A DNA stretch of 64,000 nucleotides, taken from positions 434,491 through 498,490 of the forward strand of contig NZ_PQMB01000003.1 in the NCBI RefSeq assembly GCF_002918555.1, written 5' to 3'. The stretch's first letter is position 1. Each line of letters starts with the position of its first letter. Origin of the DNA: Citrobacter amalonaticus. Its GTDB lineage: Bacteria > Pseudomonadota > Gammaproteobacteria > Enterobacterales > Enterobacteriaceae. Shown here piece after piece: positions 8,917 to 21,416 of this stretch. The position numbers were made by a program, and so were the translations under genes. A model generated the notes under the pieces. It saw only the letters and a list, made by a program, of their open reading frames with translations, searched no databases and was not told the origin of the DNA.

Positions 8917-10434
8917 TTATTTTACCGGACGCATCGCCGGGAACAGGATCACGTCACGGATGGTGTGGCTGTTGGTGAACAGCATAACCATACGGTCAAT
9001 ACCAATACCCAGACCCGCAGTCGGCGGCAGGCCGTGCTCCAGTGCGGTCACATAGTCTTCGTCGTAGAACATCGCTTCGTCGTCACCGGCTTCTTTGGCA
9101 TTAACCTGATCCTGGAAACGCTGCGCCTGATCTTCTGCATCGTTCAGCTCGCTAAAGCCGTTACCGATTTCACGACCACCGATAAAGAATTCAAAGCGGT
9201 CAGTAATTTCCGGGTTCACATCGTTACGACGTGCCAATGGAGAGACTTCTGCCGGATATTCGGTGATGAAGGTCGGCTGAATCAGGTGCGCTTCCGCCAC
9301 TTCTTCGAAGATTTCGGTCACAACGCGGCCCAGACCCCAGCTCTTCTCAACCTTGATACCGATAGATTCGGCAATCGCTTTCGCTGAGTCGAAGTTATCC
9401 AGGGAGGCCATATCCGTTTCCGGACGATATTTCTTGATCGCCTCGCGCATGGTCAGTTTTTCGAACGGCTTGCCGAAGTCGAACACTTCATCACCATAAG
9501 GCACTTCCGTTTTACCCAGCACGTTCTGCGCCAGGGTACGGAACAGCGATTCGGTCAGCTCGATCAGATCTTTGTAGTCCGCATATGCCATATAGAGTTC
9601 CATCATGGTGAACTCAGGGTTATGACGAACAGAGATACCTTCGTTACGGAAGTTACGGTTGATTTCGAACACGCGCTCGAAGCCGCCAACCACCAGACGT
9701 TTCAGGTACAGTTCCGGCGCGATACGCAGGTACATGTCCAGATCCAGCGCGTTGTGATGGGTGATAAACGGACGGGCTGCCGCGCCGCCAGGAATCACCT
9801 GCATCATCGGGGTTTCGACTTCCATAAAGCCGCGGCCCACCATGAACTGACGAATACCGGCCAGAATCTGTGAACGCACTTTAAAGGTGTTGCGGGATTC
9901 ATCGTTGGAGATGAGATCCAGGTAGCGCTGGCGATAGCGTGCTTCCTGATCCTGCAGACCGTGAAATTTATCCGGTAGCGGACGAAGCGCTTTGGTCAGC
10001 AGACGCAGTTCGGTGCAATGGATAGACAGTTCACCGGTTTTGGTCTTGAACAGCTTGCCTTTCGCGCCGAGAATATCGCCCAGATCCCATTTTTTGAACT
10101 GTTCGTTGTAGACGCCTTCCGGCAGATCGTCGCGGGCAACATATAGCTGAATACGGCCGCCAACGTCCTGCAACGTCACGAAAGAGGCTTTTCCCATAAT
10201 ACGACGGGTCATCATACGGCCCGCAACGGACACTTCGATGTTCAGCGCTTCCAGTTCTTCGTTCTCTTTCGCGTCGAAGTCAGCGTGCAGTTGGTCTGAG
10301 GTGTGATCGCGACGGAAATCGTTCGGGAAGGCAATCCCCTGCTCGCGCAGGCCTGCCAGCTTCTCACGGCGCGTTTTCAGTTCATTGTTAAGATCGACTA
10401 CCGCGTCAGCGCCCTGTGCGTGTTGTTCAGACAT
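8917..10434 (-). CDS. lysS: Lysyl-tRNA synthetase, class II
   Basis: A 505-residue class IIb aminoacyl-tRNA synthetase charging tRNA-Lys. The N-terminal OB-fold anticodon-binding domain (about 60-150; '[21 protein letters not shown]') is followed by class II motifs: 'VETPMMQ' (motif 1 region), '[20 protein letters not shown]' (motif 2) and '[20 protein letters not shown]' (motif 3). It is 9 bp downstream of prfB, the conserved prfB-lysS pair, so translation factors are co-expressed. Position favours lysS over its paralogue lysU. Confidence 0.97.
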   Translation of the reverse strand: MSEQHAQGADAVVDLNNELKTRREKLAGLREQGIAFPNDFRRDHTSDQLHADFDAKENEELEALNIEVSVAGRMMTRRIMGKASFVTLQDVGGRIQLYVARDDLPEGVYNEQFKKWDLGDILGAKGKLFKTKTGELSIHCTELRLLTKALRPLPDKFHGLQDQEARYRQRYLDLISNDESRNTFKVRSQILAGIRQFMVGRGFMEVETPMMQVIPGGAAARPFITHHNALDLDMYLRIAPELYLKRLVVGGFERVFEINRNFRNEGISVRHNPEFTMMELYMAYADYKDLIELTESLFRTLAQNVLGKTEVPYGDEVFDFGKPFEKLTMREAIKKYRPETDMASLDNFDSAKAIAESIGIKVEKSWGLGRVVTEIFEEVAEAHLIQPTFITEYPAEVSPLARRNDVNPEITDRFEFFIGGREIGNGFSELNDAEDQAQRFQDQVNAKEAGDDEAMFYDEDYVTALEHGLPPTAGLGIGIDRMVMLFTNSHTIRDVILFPAMRPVK

Positions 10435-10443
10435 GTTGGTTCC

Positions 10444-11542
10444 TCATAACCCTGCTTTCAAACTTGCTTCGATAAATTGATCCAGGCTGCCGTCCAGCAC
10501 CGCCTGCGTGTTGCGGGTTTCAACCCCGGTACGCAAGTCTTTAATGCGGGAGTCATCAAGGACGTAAGAACGAATCTGGCTACCCCAGCCGATGTCGGAT
10601 TTAGTATCTTCCATCGCCTGCTTCTCGGCATTCTTCTTCTGCATCTCCAGTTCATAAAGCTTCGCTTTCATCTGCTTCATGGCCTGGTCTTTGTTCTTGT
10701 GCTGGGAACGGTCGTTCTGGCACTGCGTCACAATCCCGGTCGGGATGTGAGTGATACGTACCGCAGATTCGGTACGGTTAACGTGCTGACCACCCGCGCC
10801 GGATGCGCGGTATACGTCGATGCGCAGGTCTGCCGGGTTGATTTCGATATCAATATCATCGTCAACTTCCGGGTAGACAAACGCAGAGCTGAACGAGGTA
10901 TGACGACGACCGCCGGAATCGAACGGACTCTTACGCACCAGGCGGTGAACACCGGTTTCCGTACGTAGCCAGCCGTAGGCGTATTCACCCGAGATCTTGA
11001 TGGTAACGGATTTAATTCCCGCCACTTCGCCTTCAGACTCTTCAATAATCTCCGTTTTAAAGCCGCGCGCTTCTGCCCAACGCAGATACATACGCTCCAG
11101 CATACTGGCCCAGTCCTGCGCTTCAGTACCGCCGGAACCCGCCTGGATATCAAGATAACAATCCGCGCTGTCGTACTCGCCGGAGAACATACGACGAAAT
11201 TCCAGCTGCGCCAGTTTTTCTTCCAGCGTATCGAGTTCAGCTACGGCTTCGTTAAAGGTTTCTTCGTCGTCGGCTTCAACAGCCAGTTCCAGCAGCCCGG
11301 AAACATCTTCCAGACCCTGAGTCATTTGGTCGAGGGTGTCGACAATCGCTTCAAGCGAGGAACGCTCTTTACCCAGCGCCTGCGCGCGTTCGGGTTCGTT
11401 CCACACATCCGGCTGTTCCAGCTCGGCGTTTACTTCTTCCAGACGCTCTTTCTTGGCATCGTAGTCAAAGATACCCCCTAAGAACGTCAGAGCGTTCCGT
11501 GAGGTCCTGAATGCGGTTATTTACCGGGTTAATTTCAAACAT
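10444..11542 (-). CDS. prfB: Peptide chain release factor 2, with programmed +1 frameshift
   Basis: RF2 terminates translation at UGA and UAA. Codons 1-25 run from the ATG at 11542 to an in-frame TGA at 11467-11465; a +1 shift on CTT-TGA-C joins the long second frame (to 10444), giving about 365 residues. The tripeptide 'SPF' (stop-codon recognition, in '[11 protein letters not shown]') and 'GGQ' (peptide release, in '[12 protein letters not shown]') are present. The residue four before GGQ is Ala ('YRASGAGGQ'), where E. coli K-12 has the unusual Thr246; Ala is the common, more active form (family knowledge). Frameshifting autoregulates RF2 level. The gene lies between recJ and lysS. Confidence 0.97.
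11464..11479 (-). promoter_or_regulatory. prfB programmed frameshift site
   Basis: The minus strand reads AGGGGGTATCTTTGAC: a Shine-Dalgarno-like AGGGGG three bases before the slippery CTT-TGA, followed by C. This is the canonical RF2 autoregulatory signal. Confidence 0.95.
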
Positions 11543-11625
11543 GGTCTGATTTCTTTTATTGGACGAGTCAAAATGCGGTTATAAGGGCGGGATTGTAACC
11601 AATCCACGCACTTTTTTATAGCGAA

Positions 11626-11751
11626 TATACACATCATCCTTCAAGCTGCCTCTTTGTTGGCTGCGCGATTTCGCCCCGGTCACGTACTACTCGTACGCTC
11701 CCGGGGACTCATCCACTTGCCGCCTCGATGCAGCTTGAATTATTTTGTGTA
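11626..11751. repeat. ERIC element between recJ and prfB
   Basis: About 126 bp with ERIC core words (TTCAAGCTGCCT, CCCCGGTCACGTACTACTCG, GGGGACTCATCCACTTGCCGCC) and inverted ends. It lies inside the recJ-prfB junction of an operon. Confidence 0.85.
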
Positions 11752-11759
11752 AGGTGACG

Positions 11760-13493
11760 CTAAAGTGGCCAGATATTATCGATAATAATTTGTAAACTGC
11801 GGTTGCCGCGAAACTCGTTAATATCCAGCTTGTATGCCAGCTCTACTTCACGCACACCGTTGTCGGGCCAAAAGGCGGTATCGACGTTAAATGCGATACC
11901 GTCAAGCAATGGTCCGCCGCCAACAGGCTCGACCATCACCTTCAGATGTCGTTCGCCCACCAGCCGCTGTTGCAACAGGCGAAACCGTCCATCAAACAAC
12001 GGTTCCGGAAACATTTGCCCCCAGGGTCCGGCATCGCGCAGCAGTTGCGCCACTTCCATCGTCATCTCCGCGGCGCAGAGAGGCCCGTCGGAAACCACCT
12101 CACCCTGCAACAGCGCCGGATCGAGCCACTCGGTCACCAGTTCGCCAAAACGCTGCTGGAACAGCTCAAACTTTGCTTCTTCCAGCGATAGTCCTGCCGC
12201 CATCGCATGGCCGCCAAACTTCAGCATCAGCCCCGGATGCAGTGTATCCAGGCGCTCCAGCGCGTCGCGCATGTGTAGTCCCTGAATGGAACGACCGGAA
12301 CCTTTCAGCGTGCCGTCACCAGCGGGAGCGAAGGCGATCACCGGGCGGTGGAAACGCTCTTTAATACGCGAGGCCAGAATCCCGACCACCCCCTGATGCC
12401 ACTCCGGATGGTACATCGCCAGACCACCGGGCAGCGTTTCACGGCTACGCTCAAGCTTCTCGCACAGGATCAGCGCTTCGGCCTGCATCCCTTGCTCAAT
12501 CTCTTTACGCGTCTGGTTCAGCGCATCCAGCTCGTTCGCCAGTACGCGTGCTTCACCAATGTTATCGCACAGCAGGAGCGCCACGCCGACGGACATGTCA
12601 TCCAGGCGGCCTGCGGCATTCAGACGCGGGCCAAGCGCAAATCCCAAATCACTGGCCGCCAGCTTTTGCGGTTCGCGGTTAGACACTTCAAGCAGCGCCT
12701 TAATACCGGGGCGGCACTTCCCGGCGCGAATACGGCTCAGCCCCTGCCACGTCAGAATACGGTTATTGGTATCCAGCGGCACCACGTCCGCCACCGTGCC
12801 CAATGCCACAAGATCGAGCAGATCCGCCAGATTCGGCGGCGCAATACCCCGCTCGTCAAACCAGCCTTTATCACGCAGGAAGGTACGTAACGCCAGCATC
12901 AGGTAGAACGCCACGCCAACGCCTGCCAGCGACTTCGACGGAAAGTCGCAGTCATGCAGGTTCGGGTTAATGATGGCTTCAGCCTCTGGCAACGTCTCGC
13001 CCGGCAGGTGGTGATCGGTCACGACCACCGGGATATCCAGCGCTCTGGCATGCTCTACACCGGCATGCGAAGAGATGCCGTTATCCACCGTCACAATGAG
13101 TTGCGCGCCGCGGGCATGAGCCTGATCGACCACTTCCGGACTCAGGCCATAGCCATCTTCAAAACGGTTTGGCACCAGATAGCTGATGTTATCGCAGCCC
13201 AGCGAGCGCATCCCGAGTACGCTCAGCGCCGTACTGGTCGCCCCGTCCGCATCAAAATCGCCAACGACAATAATGCGAGTTCCCTCGCGAAAGGCGTTAT
13301 AGAGGATCTCAACGGCTTTTTCGACGCCGCTAAGCTGCTGCCACGGCAACATGCCTTTGACGCTGCGTTCCAGGTCCTGCGCGCTGCGCACACCGCGACT
13401 GGCGTACAAACGGCGCAGCAGCGGCGGCAGGTCGGCGGGCAAATCGGCCGTCTCGTCGGCTTCACGCCGACGAAGTTGTATCTGCTGTTTCAC
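11760..13493 (-). CDS. recJ: Single-strand-specific 5'-3' exonuclease RecJ
   Basis: A 577-residue DHH-family exonuclease acting in RecF-pathway recombination, mismatch repair and base-excision repair. Metal-binding motifs are visible: 'VVGDFDADGATSTAL' (motif I), 'TVDNGISSHAG' (motif II), 'VVVTDHHLPGE' (DHH, motif III), 'NPNLHDCDFPSKSLAGVGVAFYL' (motif IV region) and, in the DHHA1 part, 'GSGRSIQGLHMRDAL' and 'FGGHAMAAGLSL'. The gene is 5 bp downstream of dsbC in the xerD-dsbC-recJ-prfB-lysS order, as in E. coli. Confidence 0.97.
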   Translation of the reverse strand: MKQQIQLRRREADETADLPADLPPLLRRLYASRGVRSAQDLERSVKGMLPWQQLSGVEKAVEILYNAFREGTRIIVVGDFDADGATSTALSVLGMRSLGCDNISYLVPNRFEDGYGLSPEVVDQAHARGAQLIVTVDNGISSHAGVEHARALDIPVVVTDHHLPGETLPEAEAIINPNLHDCDFPSKSLAGVGVAFYLMLALRTFLRDKGWFDERGIAPPNLADLLDLVALGTVADVVPLDTNNRILTWQGLSRIRAGKCRPGIKALLEVSNREPQKLAASDLGFALGPRLNAAGRLDDMSVGVALLLCDNIGEARVLANELDALNQTRKEIEQGMQAEALILCEKLERSRETLPGGLAMYHPEWHQGVVGILASRIKERFHRPVIAFAPAGDGTLKGSGRSIQGLHMRDALERLDTLHPGLMLKFGGHAMAAGLSLEEAKFELFQQRFGELVTEWLDPALLQGEVVSDGPLCAAEMTMEVAQLLRDAGPWGQMFPEPLFDGRFRLLQQRLVGERHLKVMVEPVGGGPLLDGIAFNVDTAFWPDNGVREVELAYKLDINEFRGNRSLQIIIDNIWPL

Positions 13494-13498
13494 GCGAA

Positions 13499-14212
13499 TT
13501 ATTTACCGCTGGTCTGTTTCTGATGTTCGTCAAGGAACGCTTTCATCTCTTTTGGCCCCTGGTAACCCGGCACCACATAACCATTGCTCAGCACAATCGC
13601 TGGCGTGCCGCTCACGCCAAACTGCACGCCCAGCGCGTAGTGCCTGGCGATATCGATATCACAGGATGCCGGCTGCACGCCTTTGCCTGCCATCGCCTCA
13701 TCAAACGCTTTATTTTTATCCTTCGCACACCAGATGGACTTCATGTCCTGCTCTGCCTGGCTGTTCAGCCCCTGACGCGGGAAAGCCAGATAACGCACGG
13801 TGATCCCCAGCGCGTTGTAGTCTTTCATCTCTTCATGCAGCTTATGGCAATAGCCACAGGTGATGTCGGTAAAGATGGTGATGACGTGTTTTTCCTGCGG
13901 CGCTTTGTAGACGATCATCTCTTTTTCCAGCGTATTCAGATGAGTCATCAGCAGTTGGTTCGTGATGTTCACCGGATGCGCGCCGCTCACGTCGTACATC
14001 GGTCCCTGGATAATATGTTTGCCATCTTCAGCAACGTACAGCACGCCGCTATTGGTCAGCACCGTTTTCATCCCTGCGACAGGTGCAGGTTGGATTTCCG
14101 TGATCTGGACACCCAGTTTCGCCAGCGACTGGCGAATCGTGGCGTCGTCCGCGTGCGCTATTGTGGAAAATGCAGCGGCCAGCAGGGTGAACATCATAAA
14201 ACTCTTTTTCAT
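13499..14212 (-). CDS. dsbC: Thiol:disulfide isomerase DsbC
   Basis: A 237-residue periplasmic V-shaped dimer that shuffles wrong disulfides and is kept reduced by DsbD. A Sec signal peptide of about 20 residues ends 'STIAHA', followed by the mature 'DDATIRQSL'. Residues about 21-80 form the dimerisation domain, then a thioredoxin fold with active site CGYC ('DITCGYCHKL') and a cis-Pro loop ('SGTPAIV'). Two more cysteines ('SIWCAKD', 'PASCDID') form the structural disulfide. It is located between xerD and recJ. Confidence 0.96.
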   Translation of the reverse strand: MKKSFMMFTLLAAAFSTIAHADDATIRQSLAKLGVQITEIQPAPVAGMKTVLTNSGVLYVAEDGKHIIQGPMYDVSGAHPVNITNQLLMTHLNTLEKEMIVYKAPQEKHVITIFTDITCGYCHKLHEEMKDYNALGITVRYLAFPRQGLNSQAEQDMKSIWCAKDKNKAFDEAMAGKGVQPASCDIDIARHYALGVQFGVSGTPAIVLSNGYVVPGYQGPKEMKAFLDEHQKQTSGK

Positions 14213-14235
14213 AACCTATCCTTTCCGGTCAGCAC

Positions 14236-15132
14236 TCACGCTCGCGGGTGATGCTGTTGATGAAGTTGACGCAAGCGCTCGGTCGCGACATGTGTATAAA
14301 TTTGGGTTGTGGAGAGGTCGCTGTGTCCAAGCAACATCTGTACCACACGTAAATCCGCGCCATGATTAAGTAAATGCGTGGCGAAAGCGTGACGCAACAC
14401 GTGCGGCGACAGCTTTTCGCTGTCGATCCCCGCCAGCACAGCATAGTGTTTAATGCGGTGCCAAAAGGTCTGACGCGTCATCTGTTGCGCACGCTGGCTG
14501 GGAAACAAAACGTCAATCGACACGCCGTTGAGCAGCCACGGACGCCCGTGTTCCAGATACGTCTCCAGCCAGTACACCGCCTCTTCTCCCAACGGCACCA
14601 GACGCTCTTTATTGCCTTTACCAATGACCCGCACCACGCCCTGACGCAGGCTAATATCGCTCATTGTCAGCCCCACCAGTTCAGAGACGCGCAGTCCGGT
14701 GGCGTACAGCACTTCCAGCATCGCTTTATCGCGCAGCTCAAGCGGTTGTTCAATTAGCGGAGCCTGGAGCAGTCGCTCAACCTGCGCCTCGCTTAAATCT
14801 TTTGGCAAACGCTGCGGAAGCTTAGGTGAAGCCAGCTGCGAGCTGGGGTCATCCGGACGAAGTTTTTCACGATACAGATGCTGAAAGAAACGTCGCGCCG
14901 CACTCAACAAGCGTGCCGAGCTGGTAGCTTTATACCCGCCGTCCATCCGCTCCGCCAATAGCGCTTGCAAATCGCTGCTCTGCACCGTCTCAAGCGTCTT
15001 TCCCCGATGGTGCAGCCATTCAACCACCATCGACAGATCGCGACGATACGCGCTTAGCGTATTCTCCGCCAGATTACGCTCCAGCCAAAGCGCATCGAGA
15101 AACTGTTCGATTCGCGCAAGATCCTTATCCAC
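14236..15132 (-). CDS. xerD: Site-specific tyrosine recombinase XerD
   Basis: A 298-residue recombinase that, with XerC, resolves chromosome dimers at dif under FtsK control. The N-terminal SAM-like core-binding domain (about 1-90) is followed by the catalytic domain with Arg in 'YATGLRVSELVGL', Lys in 'VRVIGKGNKERLVP', 'HVLRHAFATHLLNHG' (HxxR), 'LLGHSDLSTTQIYTHV' (His and nucleophilic Tyr). It is first gene of the xerD-dsbC-recJ run, divergent from fldB with about 100 bp between. Confidence 0.97.
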   Translation of the reverse strand: MDKDLARIEQFLDALWLERNLAENTLSAYRRDLSMVVEWLHHRGKTLETVQSSDLQALLAERMDGGYKATSSARLLSAARRFFQHLYREKLRPDDPSSQLASPKLPQRLPKDLSEAQVERLLQAPLIEQPLELRDKAMLEVLYATGLRVSELVGLTMSDISLRQGVVRVIGKGNKERLVPLGEEAVYWLETYLEHGRPWLLNGVSIDVLFPSQRAQQMTRQTFWHRIKHYAVLAGIDSEKLSPHVLRHAFATHLLNHGADLRVVQMLLGHSDLSTTQIYTHVATERLRQLHQQHHPRA

Positions 15133-15235
15133 CTCTGGCCCCTCTGCGTGTTAAATCAACGCCATTATGCCTGAATTCGACGCCTTTCTGGTACACTAGC
15201 CGCATCGTCATCGCAAGAATCGAGAGCAGTACGTC

Positions 15236-15757
15236 ATGAATATCGGCCTATTTTATGGTTCCAGCACCTGCTACACCGAAATGGCAGCGGAAAAAATTCG
15301 CGACATCATCGGCCCGGAATTGATCACATTACACAACCTCAAAGACGACTCTCCGACTTTAATGGAGCAGTACGATGTGCTCATTTTAGGTATTCCTACC
15401 TGGGATTTCGGTGAAATCCAGGAAGACTGGGAGGCCGTCTGGGATCAACTGGACGCTCTCAATCTTGAAGGTAAAATTGTCGCACTTTACGGCATGGGCG
15501 ATCAGTCAGGTTACGGCGAGTGGTTCCTGGATGCGCTGGGCATGCTGCATGATAAACTCGCGACAAAAGGCGTCAAATTCGTTGGCTACTGGCCAACTGA
15601 AGGCTACGAGTTCACCAGCCCCAAACCCGTCATTGCAGAAGGACAACTATTCGTTGGCCTCGCGCTCGATGAAACAAACCAGTATGACCTCAGCGATGAA
15701 CGCATTCAGACATGGTGCGAGCAAATTCTCGGTGAGATGGCAGAGCACTATTCCTGA
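15236..15757 (+). CDS. fldB: Flavodoxin 2
   Basis: A 173-residue long-chain flavodoxin, a soluble FMN electron carrier. The FMN phosphate-binding loop '[14 protein letters not shown]' near the N-terminus (Ser/Thr-rich, with Cys as in FldB) and the flavin loops '[13 protein letters not shown]' and '[12 protein letters not shown]' are seen. In enterobacteria fldB is SoxRS-regulated, unlike essential fldA; the intergenic region with xerD (15133-15235) holds its promoter, though I do not call a SoxS box. Confidence 0.95.
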   Translation: MNIGLFYGSSTCYTEMAAEKIRDIIGPELITLHNLKDDSPTLMEQYDVLILGIPTWDFGEIQEDWEAVWDQLDALNLEGKIVALYGMGDQSGYGEWFLDALGMLHDKLATKGVKFVGYWPTEGYEFTSPKPVIAEGQLFVGLALDETNQYDLSDERIQTWCEQILGEMAEHYS

Positions 15758-15777
15758 TAGATCCTGACAGCCGATCT

Positions 15778-15860
15778 GACGGATGGCGACGTGAACGCTT
15801 TATCGGGCCTGTGTGGCGCACCGAACCGTAAGCCGGATAAAGCGTAGCGCCATCAGGCAT
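15778..15860. repeat. REP pair between fldB and cptA
   Basis: GACGGATGGCGACGTGAACG...TTATCGGGCC and the inverted AAGCCGGATAAAGCGTAGCGCC form a REP pair between the convergent fldB and ygfX genes. Confidence 0.75.
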
Positions 15861-15869
15861 TTGTCGGCG

Positions 15870-16743
<874 letters not shown>

Positions 16744-16780
16744 TCATTATCACTGCGTTAAGCAAATCAGGACATTTACT

Positions 16781-17764
16781 ATGGCTTTTACCTCTTTTCC
16801 TCCCCGTCAGCCTTCAGCGTCTGCGCGTTTGCCTCTGACGCTGATGACGCTGGATGACTGGGCGCTGGCGACCATCACCGGCGCGGATAGCGAGAAGTAC
16901 ATTCAGGGCCAGGTCACTGCCGACGTCAGCCAGCTGACCGATCATCAGCACGTGCTGGCCGCCCATTGTGATGCCAAAGGCAAAATGTGGAGCAACCTGC
17001 GGCTGTTTCGTCAGGAGGATGGTTTTGCGTGGATTGAACGTCGCAGCCTGCGCGACGCTCAACTCTCCGAGCTGAAAAAATACGCCGTCTTCTCGAAGGT
17101 GGCGATTGCCCCTGACGATGAGCGCGTCCTGCTGGGCATCGCCGGATTCCAGGCACGGGCAGCGCTGGCAAATCTCTTCAGCGAACTGCCGGACAGCGAA
17201 AAGCAGGCCGTTACCGAAGGCGTATCAACAATCCTGTGGTTCGAACACCCGGCGGAACGCTTCCTGCTGGTCACCGACGTTGCAATGGCAGAGAACATCG
17301 CTGAAAAACTGCGTGGCGAAGCGGAGTTGAATAACAGCCAGCAGTGGCTGGCACTGGATATCGAAGCGGGTATCCCGATCATTGATGCCGCCAATAGCGG
17401 GCAGTTTATTCCTCAGGCGACCAACCTACAGGCACTGGGCGGTATCAGTTTCAGGAAAGGCTGCTATACCGGTCAGGAGATGGTAGCTCGCGCGAAATTC
17501 CGCGGTGCCAACAAACGTGCGCTGTGGTATCTGGCAGGTACAGCCAGCCGGGTGCCGGAAGCGGGTGAAGATCTCGAACTGCAAATGGGCGAAAACTGGC
17601 GTCGTACCGGTACCGTGCTGGCTGCGGCTCAACGGGAGGATGGTCAACTTCTGGTGCAGGTCGTCATGAATAACGATATGGAAGCGGACAGCGTATTCCG
17701 CGTGCGCGACGATGCCAACACATTGCACATCGAACCGCTGCCATATTCGCTGGAAGAGTCATAA
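16781..17764 (+). CDS. ygfZ: tRNA-modifying / Fe-S assembly protein YgfZ
   Basis: A 327-residue folate-binding protein of the GcvT-like fold (COG0354), needed for full activity of some Fe-S enzymes such as MiaB, which affects tRNA thiomethylation. The signature '[17 protein letters not shown]' with the key Cys is present. I start at the ATG at 16781 ([12 protein letters not shown]), matching E. coli; upstream codons to 16718 are unsupported. Divergent from sdhE across 256 bp. Confidence 0.95.
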   Translation: MAFTSFPPRQPSASARLPLTLMTLDDWALATITGADSEKYIQGQVTADVSQLTDHQHVLAAHCDAKGKMWSNLRLFRQEDGFAWIERRSLRDAQLSELKKYAVFSKVAIAPDDERVLLGIAGFQARAALANLFSELPDSEKQAVTEGVSTILWFEHPAERFLLVTDVAMAENIAEKLRGEAELNNSQQWLALDIEAGIPIIDAANSGQFIPQATNLQALGGISFRKGCYTGQEMVARAKFRGANKRALWYLAGTASRVPEAGEDLELQMGENWRRTGTVLAAAQREDGQLLVQVVMNNDMEADSVFRVRDDANTLHIEPLPYSLEES

Positions 17765-17770
17765 AATTAC

Positions 17771-17846
17771 GCCTGATGGCACGATGCTTATCAGGCCTGC
17801 AAGTATTTCCCGTAGGCCGGATAAGGTGTTAGCCGCCATCCGGCAG
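17771..17846. repeat. REP pair between ygfZ and yqfA
   Basis: GCCTGATGGCACGATGCTTATCAGGCC and inverted GTAGGCCGGATAAGG...CCATCCGGCA lie between the convergent genes. Confidence 0.8.
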
Positions 17847-17853
17847 CAGTGTG

Positions 17854-18516
<663 letters not shown>

Positions 18517-18580
18517 TTACTCCGGAGAAACGAACACGCGCGTGATTGCACCTCTAGCGTAACTGAGAATGGTTCCAGTG

Positions 18581-18667
18581 AACACCTGTTAGCTAAAATA
18601 AACATCACATTAAGATTAATCATTACAAATCATAATGTTGTATATTGATTTTCAACTAACAGGTGTT
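18581..18667. repeat. 12-bp perfect inverted repeat around an AT-rich segment
   Basis: AACACCTGTTAG (18581-18592) and CTAACAGGTGTT (18656-18667) are perfect inverted copies 63 bp apart, enclosing AT-rich DNA between yqfA and yqfB. There is no clear target-site duplication. It could be an operator pair or a transcript stem (inference). Confidence 0.7.
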
Positions 18668-18675
18668 TCGTTAAA

Positions 18676-18987
18676 TCAAAGGCATTTAAAATCAATCACA
18701 TAGAATTGTGTTTGATCAGGGTAGATATCAGCGATCACGCGCCTGAGTTCTTCCAGGGTCATATTTTCCTGTTGCGCATGTTTTTCCGTCAGCGTATCGA
18801 GCGTGACGGTAGAAGTACCCAGCACCTCGATTGTGCAGAAGTAACCGTTATCTTCAAAACGCCCAACCCGCAGAACATCGCCAGCGTTGAAGTGCGATTC
18901 GGATTCATCACGAATAGTGATAGTTTTACGTCCGGCCAGAATGTCGTCCTGGAAACGCTGAAAAAAAGTGATGTCGTTCGGCTGCAT
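18676..18987 (-). CDS. yqfB: ASCH-domain N4-acetylcytidine amidohydrolase YqfB
   Basis: A 103-residue ASCH-fold protein; E. coli YqfB hydrolyses N4-acetylcytidine to cytidine (EC 3.5.1.135). '[25 protein letters not shown]' carries the Lys, Thr and Glu regarded as catalytic (shown split: '[12 protein letters not shown]'). I start at 18987 (MQPNDITFF), matching E. coli length; the frame extends to 19074 without support and would run into the divergent RpiR gene. Confidence 0.93.
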   Translation of the reverse strand: MQPNDITFFQRFQDDILAGRKTITIRDESESHFNAGDVLRVGRFEDNGYFCTIEVLGTSTVTLDTLTEKHAQQENMTLEELRRVIADIYPDQTQFYVIDFKCL

Positions 18988-19039
18988 GTTATTATTCCCT
19001 GAAGATGAAGTCTGATGAGTGAGTTTTGCCATTGTGAGT

Positions 19040-19771
19040 ATGTTCTCCCACGCCGCCATCGCCAGTCTCAACAATATTGAGATGTTGGTCTACAACTATG
19101 TCATCAAAAACCGTGACAAAGTCATGTACATGACTATCCGTGAACTGGCCGATGCCGTGGGCGTATCCACCACCACCGTGCTGCGCTTTTGCCGCAAGCT
19201 TAAGTGTGAGGGTTACTCTGAATTCCGCGTGCGCTTTAAATTATATTTAGAGCAGAATGAACAGCAACAGGCGAATTTTGGCGCCAGCGAAATTATCAGT
19301 TTTTTTAAAGGTGTAAATAACGACGAATTTGATAAATTACTCGATCAGGCGGTAGAGATTATTTTATCTTCTGAGCGAATTATCTTTGTCGGTGCAGGCA
19401 CCTCTGGTGCCCTGGCGAAATATGGGGCGCGTTTTTTTTCAAACGTGGGTAAATTCAGTAATCATATTGACGATCCTTATTTTCCCGTCACTAATGATAT
19501 GGCCAGAAACGCGCTGGCGATTGTGCTCTCCGTCTCCGGGGAAACTGAAGAGATCCTGCGCTTTGCCAGCCAGTTCAGCCTGCACAAGTGTAAAGTACTC
19601 TCCGTCACCAGCCATGAACACTCACGCCTGGCGAAACTGGCTGATTTTAATCTCTCCTGGCATGTGCCGCAAACGCGTATTGCCGGGGTCTACGATATCA
19701 CAACGCAAATTCCTGTAATCTATATTCTGGAATCGCTAGGTCGTAAGCTGGCGAAGAAATTAACGGAATAA
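19040..19771 (+). CDS. RpiR/MurR-family regulator (HTH + SIS) next to bglA
   Basis: About 243 residues. The N-terminal HTH_6 domain ('[20 protein letters not shown]') is followed by a SIS sugar-phosphate isomerase fold (about 110-230; '[19 protein letters not shown]', '[13 protein letters not shown]'), which binds a phosphosugar effector. The frame is open from a GTG at 19019, but the ATG at 19040 gives the usual spacing before the HTH. It precedes bglA on the same strand with 117 bp between; E. coli K-12 as I recall it has no such gene here. It probably controls bglA in response to a phospho-beta-glucoside or glucose 6-phosphate (inference). Confidence 0.85.
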   Translation: MFSHAAIASLNNIEMLVYNYVIKNRDKVMYMTIRELADAVGVSTTTVLRFCRKLKCEGYSEFRVRFKLYLEQNEQQQANFGASEIISFFKGVNNDEFDKLLDQAVEIILSSERIIFVGAGTSGALAKYGARFFSNVGKFSNHIDDPYFPVTNDMARNALAIVLSVSGETEEILRFASQFSLHKCKVLSVTSHEHSRLAKLADFNLSWHVPQTRIAGVYDITTQIPVIYILESLGRKLAKKLTE

Positions 19772-19882
19772 AACACCCTGTTTTTTCGTTGTAACAAATC
19801 ACAATAGCGTTATTTTGTTATATCGTGACATTTATTTTTCCTTTGTTAGACTCAAAATCAGATTGTATTAATTTGAGACTGA

Positions 19883-21322
<1,440 letters not shown>

Positions 21323-21328
21323 TTTTTT

Positions 21329-21406
21329 GCCGGATGGCGCTGTGCTTATCCAGTTTACGGGAACGGAATCTGTAGACCAGATCAGACATTTACGCCGCCA
21401 TCCGGC
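21329..21406. repeat. REP pair between bglA and ygfF
   Basis: GCCGGATGGCGCTGTGCTTATCC and a distal inverted GCCGCCATCCGGC bracket a diverged centre, at the convergent gene ends. Confidence 0.7.
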
Positions 21407-21416
21407 AAGCAACGCA

